This document shows positions 52,901-60,357 of a stretch of 64,000 nucleotides of DNA, piece by piece. Position 1 is the stretch's first letter, and each line of letters opens with the position of its first letter. Source of the DNA: an uncultured Acetatifactor sp. (GTDB lineage: Bacteria; Bacillota; Clostridia; Lachnospirales; Lachnospiraceae); NCBI GenBank assembly GCA_934402375.1, contig CAKRUB010000008.1, positions 34,093 to 98,092 on the forward strand, in the 5' to 3' direction. The position numbers and the translations under genes are program-made. The notes below the pieces were generated by a model. The model had not been told where the DNA came from, searched no databases, and was given only the letters and a program-made list of their open reading frames with translations.

Positions 52901-53048
52901 TATAATCCGCATCCGACCTGCCGGTCTGCCGGTCGGTTCCGCCGCGATACTGTTCATAGGTCGACGCCTCAGCCGCCAGCACCGCCACCGGCGACTGCAT
53001 GCACAGCGCCGCACTGAGCAAAAAGCATACCATTTTCTTATTTCTCAT
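49956..53048 (-). CDS. Large GLUG-repeat surface protein with membrane anchor
   Basis: 1030 residues. A signal peptide (1-26) is followed by two blocks of GLUG-type repeats (pattern GGIAG...I..C...G.V), about 145-325 and 645-810, which form a beta-helix. Between them is a long helical segment (about 330-580) with many Asn, Leu and Asp residues, then an acidic linker. A Listeria-Bacteroides-type repeat (FRIVFQADGKEIASYE), a further beta domain and a C-terminal membrane helix (VILPVAGGAAAAVLLIIIVV) with a Lys/Arg tail complete it. GLUG proteins are adhesins or surface-binding proteins. It overlaps the MMPL gene by 11 nt, so the two are coupled. Confidence 0.85.
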   Translation of the reverse strand: MRNKKMVCFLLSAALCMQSPVAVLAAEASTYEQYRGGTDRQTGRSDADYTLLEIGTEAELRELAENCILDSWSRDKKVVLTADIELTGDEPLCIPVFAGIFDGNDHSITGLKLTEMGSAVGLFRYVQEGARVQNLTVKGEIAPEGSQDQVGGIAGVNYGRISKCSFSGRVSGNSEVGGIVGVNEETGEIRECENSASVVGNHSAGGITGNNKGVLNNCTNSGAINISSTEVTYGLDDFTTENLEQINSTSNVAAHTDTGGIAGISSGKIYYCSNSGTIGYQHVGYNTGGIVGRLHQGYLQSCTNSGAVRGRKDVGGIVGQMEPFLEIQYLSDKLSQLDKETDKFIDLMDAAYDDFSASADETTAILKNISTHLQNANSAGRVLNTTATDLWYIYNQELNGISSDIKTLNDEWNQIGNKDTGNNGLGSSSASNEDHRLSISGNDIFDGSVSGGDLIPSGWDDDRESYLAALRKFGDSTTGHLGTIANASTERTGTIKNNLESLNQNLSAAFDQLGQLSDSLEKGMDSMDANADALSAQSKVLRKLVSEIRDDLFRYEGISVEDTSDEAASSEAVAPGDPDAEGAETAEEEDAAGTEEAKYDTSSFQKGKITLCVNRGTVEADANVGGIVGQVATEYDFDPEDDITLTGTESFDIEQTIKAVVRDSRNFGDVTGKKDCVGGIVGRAEFGAVISCESYGDIESTGGSEVGGIAGTSSYAIRSCYSMGSVSGKNDVGGIAGKGCDIFYSYAYNEITLTGERQGAIAGMVSDDGTLYGNYYVAGGIGGVDGIGYEGGVTPLNYEEFCSRQNVPEAFSRFRIVFQADGKEIASYECGYGEAMPADQIPAVPVKDGCYGSWPEFDYDNITGNKILEAVYEEWISSIAADETSDSGRPLLMAKGEFYPETKLYLDRDGDNYTYSVKNATSDGETAYTGELMLRVFCTDADNAQIEVEQNGEFVAVDSEVVGSYREFKADAEGTFRVAETEQGGKLKVILPVAGGAAAAVLLIIIVVKAAKKRKRKKEKQSEEKKNKQK

Positions 53049-55572
53049 CCTTGGCCGCCTCACTTTCTGCTGTATTTTCCTCCGGCTTCTCCTCAATACC
53101 GGCAATCTCCGTCTCGATAATCTCCGTGTCCTCTTCCCCGGCTTCCTTCTGCACCGTGTCTCTGGGACGCACGACCGCTCCCATCTCACCGTCGATCACG
53201 CCGGTAAATTCACCGTCGATTACACCGTTGACATAGCCGCGGATATGTCCCGACATGCGGATTCTGCCCTTGGATGGCAGAGGCTTCGCAAGATCTCTCT
53301 TCAACGTGAACGCCGTCTTCTGGATAATGATGTCACCGATCAGCAGCGTCTGCGGAAGAGCAAGCAGCACGAGCAGGATCGATGTCAGCGTGCCGCGTCC
53401 CAACGCCAGTCCGATCGCCGCAACCGCGGCATTTGAGGAAATATTGCTGATGATGAAGCCCGCCGCAACCAGCATGGAACCGCTCGTCACGATTGTCGGA
53501 AACGCCTGGTTCAGCGCCTCGATTGCCGCCTCCTTGATCGGCATATAAGTCTTTAAATCCATATACCGGCTCGTGATGACGATTGCGTAGTCGATCGTCG
53601 CACCCATCTGGATTGCGGAGACGACCAGATAGCCGAGGAAATATACCGGTTCATTCAGCAGATACGGCAGTGAGAAGTTCATCCAGATACTTCCCTGTAT
53701 CGTGACAACCAGCAGCACCGGCAGTCCCGCCGACTGGAAGGTAAATAACAGGATAATCATGACAAAGAGTGCAGTCAGCACAGTGATGATCGTGTTATCC
53801 GTCGCAAAGGAAGCGCCGAGGTCTTTATCGCTCGTCGAATTACCCACGAGAAGAATATCGTCCACGCTGTAATACCTCGCAACCGTGTCCCTGATTTTCT
53901 CCAGCGCCTCCGTCGTCTCCTCACCCTCCAGCGGAACATTGAGTTCGAGGACAAAACGGGAATCGTCCTCGCCGTGAAGCTGATCCTTCGCTATGCTGAT
54001 CTGGGAATAGGCATCCGTCAAGGTCTCCTCCAGATCGTCATCCAGCGTGATATTTCCGTTCTCTTTCTGATCGTAAATAAACAGGAACATGTCAATCAGC
54101 GGAACCTTGTAATCCGAGACACCGCTGACCAATGCCCCGTAATTGCTCTGGTCGAGCGCATATGCCGAGTACAGGAGATCAGCCACCTCGACATCCATAT
54201 CGATCATCTCCGAAAACTGCCTCGGTGTCAGCTGCTGTGTCAGCATGTAGCCGTCCATCGCCTCGATATTCGCAAGTCCCATGCAGGAGTTTACCTCATC
54301 CAGCCGTGACAGGGCATCAAGCGCCTTTGCCTCCCGCTCATAGTCTCCGTTCGGAACAATGACCGCAAGCTGGTTGATCTCGCCAAATTCCTTGTTCACC
54401 ATGCTGACCGAGAACTTGTTGTCGCTCATTCTGCTCGAGCTGAGCGAATTGACATCATAGGCATAATTCGCCTTGCTCGACAGAATAAATGCCGCAATTA
54501 CCGCAACCACAAGGAGCGGCGGCACGATAAATCTCGTCAGGACGCAGAACTTTCCGACCGCCGTGATCTTCGGCACGAAGCTCCTGTGATGGGAACCGTC
54601 GATCGCCTTGGAAAAGGTGAGCAGCAGCCCCGGCATCAGGAAGAACACCGCCACCATACTGAATATGATGGACTTTGCCAGAATAATACCCATATCATAG
54701 CCGATCCGAAACTGCATGAACATCATGGCAACCATGCCGGAGATTGTCGTCAGGGAGCTCGAGGAAATTTCCGGGATTGCCTTGCTCAGCGCCACAATCA
54801 CCGCCTCCCTCGCATCCTTGTCCTCGTGCTCCTCCATGAAACGGTGTGCCAGGATAATCGCATAATCCACCGCCAGACCGAGTTGCAGAACGACCGCAAT
54901 GGAGTTCGTCACAAAGCTGATTGTTCCGAACCAGTAGTTTGTTCCTTTATTTAAAATTGCCGCGACAATAAACGTCATCAGGTATACCGGGATCTCCGCG
55001 TAGGTCGTGGAGGTGAACAACAGTACCGCCACGATAACCACACCTGCAAGCATCAGTATCAGGATCATGTCGCCGTTCAGGTCGTCCGCGTCCCGCTCCT
55101 CCTGACCGATGTCCGAGGAATAGTAAGTGTCGTAGTCCGACAGCCCGTCGAGCACCTGCTCCAGATGCTGCTTTGTTGCTTCCGCATCCGCATCCTCGTC
55201 AAAGGTAACGGAAAACAGCGCCTCCATGTCGTGATAATGCGCATCCGTGTCATCGAAATCCAGCATGCTGACACTGTCCATCGCCTTGATCTCGTCCGCC
55301 AGCGCCTGCGCCTCGTCATAGGTGATATTGCACACCAGTATACGCGCGCTTCCGTAGGTGATAAACTGTTCCTCCATACGGTCAAGACCTCTTCTCGTCT
55401 CCGTCGTATCCGGCAGATAGGTCGTCAGATCATTATTTACCCTTACCTTATCCATCGACAAAATACAGAACACGCATATCACAATGAAAATCAGGTAGAA
55501 CCCTTTCCGCTTGTCAACGATCAGCGTGGCAAGCTTTATCATAAAGGATTCGTCTTTTTTCTCTTTTGCCAT
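53038..55572 (-). CDS. MMPL/RND-family transporter
   Basis: 844 residues with two six-helix halves and large extracellular loops (about 60-170 and 395-555). Family motifs are GLAVDYAIILAHRFMEEHED near 230 and GATIDYAIVITSRYMDLKTY near 655. MMPL proteins export lipids, siderophores or peptides, or assist surface-protein assembly, using the proton gradient. A cytoplasmic tail after about 765 contains a GYVNGVIDGEFTGVIDGEMG repeat and a long acidic end. It is the middle gene of an operon with a clostripain-type protease and a GLUG surface protein, suggesting a shared surface function. No ATPase or canonical secretion partner is present. Confidence 0.9.
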   Translation of the reverse strand: MAKEKKDESFMIKLATLIVDKRKGFYLIFIVICVFCILSMDKVRVNNDLTTYLPDTTETRRGLDRMEEQFITYGSARILVCNITYDEAQALADEIKAMDSVSMLDFDDTDAHYHDMEALFSVTFDEDADAEATKQHLEQVLDGLSDYDTYYSSDIGQEERDADDLNGDMILILMLAGVVIVAVLLFTSTTYAEIPVYLMTFIVAAILNKGTNYWFGTISFVTNSIAVVLQLGLAVDYAIILAHRFMEEHEDKDAREAVIVALSKAIPEISSSSLTTISGMVAMMFMQFRIGYDMGIILAKSIIFSMVAVFFLMPGLLLTFSKAIDGSHHRSFVPKITAVGKFCVLTRFIVPPLLVVAVIAAFILSSKANYAYDVNSLSSSRMSDNKFSVSMVNKEFGEINQLAVIVPNGDYEREAKALDALSRLDEVNSCMGLANIEAMDGYMLTQQLTPRQFSEMIDMDVEVADLLYSAYALDQSNYGALVSGVSDYKVPLIDMFLFIYDQKENGNITLDDDLEETLTDAYSQISIAKDQLHGEDDSRFVLELNVPLEGEETTEALEKIRDTVARYYSVDDILLVGNSTSDKDLGASFATDNTIITVLTALFVMIILLFTFQSAGLPVLLVVTIQGSIWMNFSLPYLLNEPVYFLGYLVVSAIQMGATIDYAIVITSRYMDLKTYMPIKEAAIEALNQAFPTIVTSGSMLVAAGFIISNISSNAAVAAIGLALGRGTLTSILLVLLALPQTLLIGDIIIQKTAFTLKRDLAKPLPSKGRIRMSGHIRGYVNGVIDGEFTGVIDGEMGAVVRPRDTVQKEAGEEDTEIIETEIAGIEEKPEENTAESEAAKDEK

Positions 55573-55601
55573 AGTCCTCTCCTGTTCCTTTCCCGCCTCT
55601 T

Positions 55602-57176
55602 CTAATCATAATAGCCGCAGCCGCCGTCATCCCAGAAATAATCATAGCTGTCCCAGCCCCAGTCGCTGTCGTCATACCAGTCGTCGTCATCTGTCAGCCA
55701 CCATTCGATCAGGTCAAGCAGCCCGAAATCATCCGTATAGTCGTCCCAGCCGCTCCAGTCATTCTCATACCAGTCATCATAGTCAAAATAATTATCAACA
55801 CCGCTGGCACTCACAAATTTCTCGAGCCATGTGACATATTCCCTGTCAATTCCGACATTGAGGAAAATCCTCTCCAGCGACTCATAAAACTCGGCATCCC
55901 CATAAGGCAGTGTGACGGATAGTCCCGTCATGCCAATTTCATCGGAGGTACAGCCGAAATAGGCGATTGCAAGATTGACCGCCGCCGACAATGCCTTCGC
56001 CTCCTCGGAGCTGATATTCTGTGCGACTGCCATGATGTCCGTGATGTAATAATCGGACATATCGTAATCGAACAGACCTCTGTCCCGGAGCGCGGGATGT
56101 GCCCTTCCGCCGCCCTTGACATGCATGCTGTAGTTCTCTCCCAGTAGCACGCTCTCATTGGCATATGCAAAATCAAGCCATGCCCTGTACAATATCTTCA
56201 TATAAGACTCATCGATCAGCGCCAGCGTGGAGCCGTCCTGATCATAGTCCTCGTTGTCGGAGATCATGTCATCCACAATAATTTTTCCAAGCTCCGCCGT
56301 GGCAATCGACGGATTCCGCGCGAGTGCATCCAGCCAGCCCGTGTAGGACCAGCCCAGACCGGACTCAAAATCCTCCGACAATATCATGTAGTCGCAGTAA
56401 TCATACATTGCACAGCACAGCTCCAGCGAGGACATGATACAGCAGTCCATGCCGATGAAGTCAAAGTAGATGCCACTCTTCCTGACCGCCTCCTGCATCT
56501 CATCGATTGTCAGAGAAGCATCCTCCGGCTGATGCTCGTCGTAGCCGTAGCCGTACACCGGACCGGCACCGTGGTTCCAGAGGATCAGGATATATCTGTT
56601 TGCCGGATAATTCTCCGCACCCCAGCGGATGAAATCCGCGAGCGTCTCCGGCGCCGTGCAGTCCAGTTGTCCGAGGGAATCATCCACCAGAACAAGCCCT
56701 CCGTCCTCCGCCTTGTACCGCTGGGTATGATCCGAGGCAATCCCATGCGTGCGCGCCCATTTTTTCGTTCCCAGTGTCTCGATGAGCAGATTGACTTGGC
56801 TGTTCGTCCGCGCCGCCAGCATTTCACTGATGTCCTCCGACGCCTCTTCCGCCTCCGTCTCCAGATCCGAGCCGTTCATATAGATCATGACGGTGACGAC
56901 ATCGCTGCCGTCACCGTTCAGGCTCACCTGCTTTCCCTCCAGCACATCCTCCGGGAAGCCGTATGACACATCCGCAGCCGCAGAGCCCTCGACACTTCCA
57001 TCGCTCCCATCCGTCTGCGTGTTCTGCTCCGCTGTCGATACCGTATTTTCCGTCAGAGTGTCCGCTCCTTGCTCCTCCTCATCCAGAGGAATAATCATCA
57101 ATATCACGAACCCAACTGCGAGAATCAGCAGGATATTCCGCACCGTCCTCATAAAACCCTTTTTCTTTTTCCTCAT
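55602..57176 (-). CDS. Clostripain-family (C11) cysteine protease, membrane anchored
   Basis: 524 residues. One N-terminal membrane helix (TVRNILLILAVGFVILMI) anchors it outside the cell, then a Ser/Thr/Glu linker leads to the C11 domain: VTVMIYMNGSDLETEAEEAS, ILILWNHGAGPVYGYGYDEH (catalytic His) and FDFIGMDCCIMSSLE (catalytic Cys). C11 enzymes cut after Arg or Lys. Most unusual is the last 60 residues, composed almost only of Asp, Trp, Tyr, Gly and Ser. The ATG at 57176 is preferred, with GGAAGAAG upstream; an ATG at 57203 is also open. A promoter at 57220-57248 drives the three-gene operon. Confidence 0.88.
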   Translation of the reverse strand: MRKKKKGFMRTVRNILLILAVGFVILMIIPLDEEEQGADTLTENTVSTAEQNTQTDGSDGSVEGSAAADVSYGFPEDVLEGKQVSLNGDGSDVVTVMIYMNGSDLETEAEEASEDISEMLAARTNSQVNLLIETLGTKKWARTHGIASDHTQRYKAEDGGLVLVDDSLGQLDCTAPETLADFIRWGAENYPANRYILILWNHGAGPVYGYGYDEHQPEDASLTIDEMQEAVRKSGIYFDFIGMDCCIMSSLELCCAMYDYCDYMILSEDFESGLGWSYTGWLDALARNPSIATAELGKIIVDDMISDNEDYDQDGSTLALIDESYMKILYRAWLDFAYANESVLLGENYSMHVKGGGRAHPALRDRGLFDYDMSDYYITDIMAVAQNISSEEAKALSAAVNLAIAYFGCTSDEIGMTGLSVTLPYGDAEFYESLERIFLNVGIDREYVTWLEKFVSASGVDNYFDYDDWYENDWSGWDDYTDDFGLLDLIEWWLTDDDDWYDDSDWGWDSYDYFWDDGGCGYYD

Positions 57177-57219
57177 CCGACCACTTCTTCCTTTGCGATG
57201 CATTCATTTGTTGTATGGT

Positions 57220-57248
57220 ATTATACTTCTATCCGGCGAAATCAGCAA
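57220..57248 (-). promoter_or_regulatory. Sigma-A type promoter for the protease-MMPL-GLUG operon
   Basis: On the minus strand, TTGCTG (57243-57248) and a perfect TATAAT (57220-57225) are separated by 17 nt. Confidence 0.65.
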
Positions 57249-57270
57249 GCGCAGATCATTCATTTTTTTC

Positions 57271-57299
57271 TTGTCATGTGGAATATCCTGCTATATAGT
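57271..57299 (+). promoter_or_regulatory. Sigma-A type promoter for sdaAB-sdaAA
   Basis: TTGTCA (57271-57276) and TATAGT (57294-57299) are separated by 17 nt, 50 nt before sdaAB and divergent from the protease promoter. Confidence 0.65.
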
Positions 57300-57348
57300 T
57301 AGGGAAAGATATGTGTGAGTAAAAAGGAAAGGAATACAGGAAACAAAA

Positions 57349-58014
57349 ATGAATTCATTCGATATTATAGGACCTGTCATGGTCGGTCCTTCCAGCTCCC
57401 ACACTGCAGGCGCCGTCCGCATCGGAAACATTGCACAGCGATTGCTCGGCGAACCCGTCAAGCGCGCCGAAGTCTTCTTTCACGGCTCCTTCCTCTCCAC
57501 CGGAAAGGGGCACGGCACAGACCGCGCGGTCATCGCCGGACTGCTCGGCTTTTCCGTGGATGACCCGCGCATCGCGGACAGCTTCCGATATGCGGACGAA
57601 GCCGGAATGCTCTACAAGCTCTCGGGCACGGATCTCGGAGATGTCCATCCGAATTCCGTGAAGCTGGTTCTCGCAGGGATGCACGGCAATACGCTCCGGC
57701 TGATTGCGTCCTCCATCGGCGGCGGTGCCGTCCGCGTCACGGAGATTGACGGTCTGAGCGTGAATTTTTCAGGTGACTCACCGACGCTCATCATCAACAA
57801 CCAGGACAGACCCGGGCGCGTGACTGAGGTGACATCCCTGCTTGGCACAGCGAACATCAATGTCGCCACGATGCAGCTGCACAGGGCGGAGCGCGGTGGG
57901 AATGCCGTCATGGTGCTGGAATGCGATCAGGAGGTGCCGGCGCAGGTCATCCGGCAGCTGTCGGAGCTGGAGGGGATTCTGAAGGTTACTTACTTAAGTG
58001 GGGAGGGTGCGTAA
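57349..58014 (+). CDS. sdaAB: L-serine dehydratase, beta subunit
   Basis: 221 residues. IIGPVMVGPSSSHTAGAVRI and FHGSFLSTGKGHGTDRA are conserved in the beta subunit of the iron-sulfur serine dehydratase, which deaminates L-serine to pyruvate. The C-terminal ACT domain (LIINNQDRPGRVTEVTSLLG; NINVATMQLHRAERGGNAVM) probably mediates regulation by serine. AGGAAAC precedes the ATG. It is followed by sdaAA after 104 nt, a longer gap than usual that contains element-like sequence. The anaerobic type with two genes is standard in clostridia. Confidence 0.95.
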   Translation: MNSFDIIGPVMVGPSSSHTAGAVRIGNIAQRLLGEPVKRAEVFFHGSFLSTGKGHGTDRAVIAGLLGFSVDDPRIADSFRYADEAGMLYKLSGTDLGDVHPNSVKLVLAGMHGNTLRLIASSIGGGAVRVTEIDGLSVNFSGDSPTLIINNQDRPGRVTEVTSLLGTANINVATMQLHRAERGGNAVMVLECDQEVPAQVIRQLSELEGILKVTYLSGEGA

Positions 58015-58118
58015 CAGATGAGACTTGTCCGAGTGACGTTGCGCGAAATGCACCTGTTATAGAAATTTGTGGGTTCTGTATGCACCTATTACGCATAAGA
58101 AAAAAAGGGGAAAATACA
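58015..58118. other. Gap between sdaAB and sdaAA with a fragment like the palindromic element end
   Basis: CGTTGCGCGAAATGCACCTG resembles the left arm of element copy 2 (GTTGTGCAGAATGCACCTGA), and TGTATGCACCTATTACGC follows about 35 nt later. The internal hairpins are absent. It may be a deleted copy or a chance resemblance. Confidence 0.3.
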
Positions 58119-58988
58119 ATGTATCAGTCATTTGAGGAAATTGAAGAGATAGGGAAGGCTACCGGAAAGGCATTCTGGGAGATTGTCAGGGATGCCGACT
58201 GCCGGGAGCTGGAGATTACCGCAGAGGAAGCCTTCCACCGGATGGCACAGAGATATGAGGCAATGCGGAGCGCGGACGCCTCCTACAGTCCGGCACTCAC
58301 CTCCTCGAGCGGGCTCACTGGCGGAGACGGCGAGAAAATTGCTGCAGCCAGACAGGCAGGGACGCTGCTCTGCGGCTCCTTCATCGGACTTGTCATGGAG
58401 AAGGCGGTAAAGATGGGCGAATCCAACGCCTGTATGCGGCGTATCGTCGCCGCACCGACCGCCGGCTCCTGCGGCGTTCTGCCCGCCGTGCTCCTCTCGC
58501 TGGAAACGGAGCGGAAATATCCTGTCACAGAGATGGTAAAGGCTCTGTATACCGCGGCAGGCATCGGCGGAATCATCGCGCAGCGCGCCTCCGTGTCGGG
58601 TGCTGCGGGGGGCTGTCAGGCAGAGATTGGCGCAGCGTCTGCCATGGCTGCCGGCAGTGTTGCCTATCTACTCGGCGGCGGCAGCGAGGTCATAGCCCAC
58701 GCCGCCGCTCTTGCCATGAAGAATCTGCTCGGACTTGCCTGTGATCCGGTGGCAGGGCTTGTCGAAGTGCCCTGCGTCAAGCGCAATGTGATCGGCGCCG
58801 TCAACGCTCTGACAAGCGCTGACCTCTCGGTCTCCGGCATCCGCAGCCGGATTCCGCCCGACGAAGTCTTTGACGCGATGAGAAGCATCGGACGCATCAT
58901 GCCGGAGGAACTCAAAGAGACCGGCAGGGGCGGTCTCGCCGCAACTCCCACCGGTCTCTCTTATAAGGAAGCCCTGAAAGGCTTCTGA
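58119..58988 (+). CDS. sdaAA: L-serine dehydratase, alpha subunit (iron-sulfur)
   Basis: 289 residues. The cysteines thought to bind the 4Fe-4S cluster lie in AAPTAGSCGVLPAVLLS, SGAAGGCQAEIGAASAMA and VEVPCVKRNVIGAVNAL. With SdaAB it forms the oxygen-sensitive serine dehydratase producing pyruvate and ammonia. The ATG at 58119 follows AAGGGG and gives the standard MYQSFEEIEEIGKATG opening. The longer frame back to 57921 overlaps sdaAB and is rejected. Confidence 0.95.
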   Translation: MYQSFEEIEEIGKATGKAFWEIVRDADCRELEITAEEAFHRMAQRYEAMRSADASYSPALTSSSGLTGGDGEKIAAARQAGTLLCGSFIGLVMEKAVKMGESNACMRRIVAAPTAGSCGVLPAVLLSLETERKYPVTEMVKALYTAAGIGGIIAQRASVSGAAGGCQAEIGAASAMAAGSVAYLLGGGSEVIAHAAALAMKNLLGLACDPVAGLVEVPCVKRNVIGAVNALTSADLSVSGIRSRIPPDEVFDAMRSIGRIMPEELKETGRGGLAATPTGLSYKEALKGF

Positions 58989-58999
58989 TTCTTTCTGCC

Positions 59000-60322
59000 C
59001 TACTCCTGCTCCGCTTTCAGCCACGTCTGGTAAAGCTCTACCTGATCGGCAATACATTTCCATGTGCTTGTGGAACCGGCAGTGACGCAGATGTACTCCC
59101 TGCCGCTGCCGTCCGCCGCAAGGCTTGCCGCACAGCTCTTCGACTGTACGACATATCCCGTCTTCGCACAGATGACCTCCCCGTGCGTGTCCCTGTCCTC
59201 AATACGGCGCAGGAACCAGTTCGAGAGCAGCAGCCCCTCCGGGTGCTGTTCCGTCGGTGCCGTGTTATAGGTGTGTGCCGACAGCACCTCCCGGCAGAAC
59301 GGATTATCCGCCGCCATCTTAAGAATCACTCCAATATCATAGACGGTGCTGTAATGCTCCTCGTCATACAATCCCACACAATTTGTAATATGGGAGCTTT
59401 CCGAAAGTCCCAGCTTTTCCAGCTCCTGATTCATCAGCTCCACAAAGCCCTCATGCGTCTCAGCGACATACATGGCAAGCCCCAGCGCTGCATCGGCGCC
59501 GGATGGCAGGATTGTTCCGTAGAACAGATCCCTGACCGTCACTTCCTCTCCCACATCAAAACCGACATTACTGCAATCATTCACAAAGCTGTAATCCGTG
59601 ATCTGGATGGTTATGGTAAACGTTTCATCCAGAATCGGATTCGACTCCCAGTCCTCCCCACCGATACCGAGCGCATCCGCCGCAGTGAGCACCGTGAGCA
59701 CCTTCGTCATGGATGCCGGACTGATCCGCGACTTTGCACCCTTCTGTGCCAGAATCTTATTGTCCGCAACATCAATTACCACCCCATACTCGCTGATGAT
59801 GTTGTCAGAAAACCCGGTTGTTGCCGCGGTGCTGACTGCCTGATAAGTCTCCGGCTGCGGCTTCTCCGTCGGGAACGGTCCGTATGCCTCGCCGCTCCCT
59901 GTGTCCGGATTATCCGATTCCCCTGCGGGATTGCTGCCCGGTGCGCTACTCTCCGTTGAATCGCCATCTCCTGTGGTGCCGCTTTCCGATGCGTCAGCAT
60001 TTGCCGCAGGACTGTTCTTCGTGGTATTGCCATTTTCCGCCGTATCGCTCTCCGGGACATCTGCATCTTCTACGGCGCTGCTTTCCTGAGACACCACCTG
60101 TCCCACAGACGACGGGCTCTCTTCTCCAACTCTGCCGCGCCTGCTGCTCCCGGCGATTCTCACTGCGAATACAACGACGATAAGCAGAAAAACGGCTGCC
60201 GCCGGAATCACACACTTCTGCACCAGCTCCGCCTGCCGCTTTTTCCGCTTCATTTCCTCTATCCGTTTTCTTCGTCTCAGACTCCGCTCCTCATCGGACT
60301 CCACTCTGTTTTCCTCACTCAT
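59000..60322 (-). CDS. D-alanyl-D-alanine carboxypeptidase, membrane anchored
   Basis: 440 residues. A charged cytoplasmic head (about 1-35) and one membrane helix (VIPAAAVFLLIVVVFAVRIA) lead to a long low-complexity Ser/Asp/Glu/Asn linker (about 60-165) and a penicillin-binding-type domain. The SxxK motif is SMTK (in RISPASMTKVLTVL), the second motif is PSGADAALGLA and the third is KTG (ICAKTGYVVQSK). Such enzymes trim the pentapeptide in peptidoglycan. This is an anchored form rather than the usual secreted DacA with a C-terminal anchor. It is the last gene of a minus-strand operon starting near 63367. Confidence 0.88.
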   Translation of the reverse strand: MSEENRVESDEERSLRRRKRIEEMKRKKRQAELVQKCVIPAAAVFLLIVVVFAVRIAGSSRRGRVGEESPSSVGQVVSQESSAVEDADVPESDTAENGNTTKNSPAANADASESGTTGDGDSTESSAPGSNPAGESDNPDTGSGEAYGPFPTEKPQPETYQAVSTAATTGFSDNIISEYGVVIDVADNKILAQKGAKSRISPASMTKVLTVLTAADALGIGGEDWESNPILDETFTITIQITDYSFVNDCSNVGFDVGEEVTVRDLFYGTILPSGADAALGLAMYVAETHEGFVELMNQELEKLGLSESSHITNCVGLYDEEHYSTVYDIGVILKMAADNPFCREVLSAHTYNTAPTEQHPEGLLLSNWFLRRIEDRDTHGEVICAKTGYVVQSKSCAASLAADGSGREYICVTAGSTSTWKCIADQVELYQTWLKAEQE

Positions 60323-60357
60323 ATATCTGCTCTGATACCCTTCTGTCTATTTTTATT

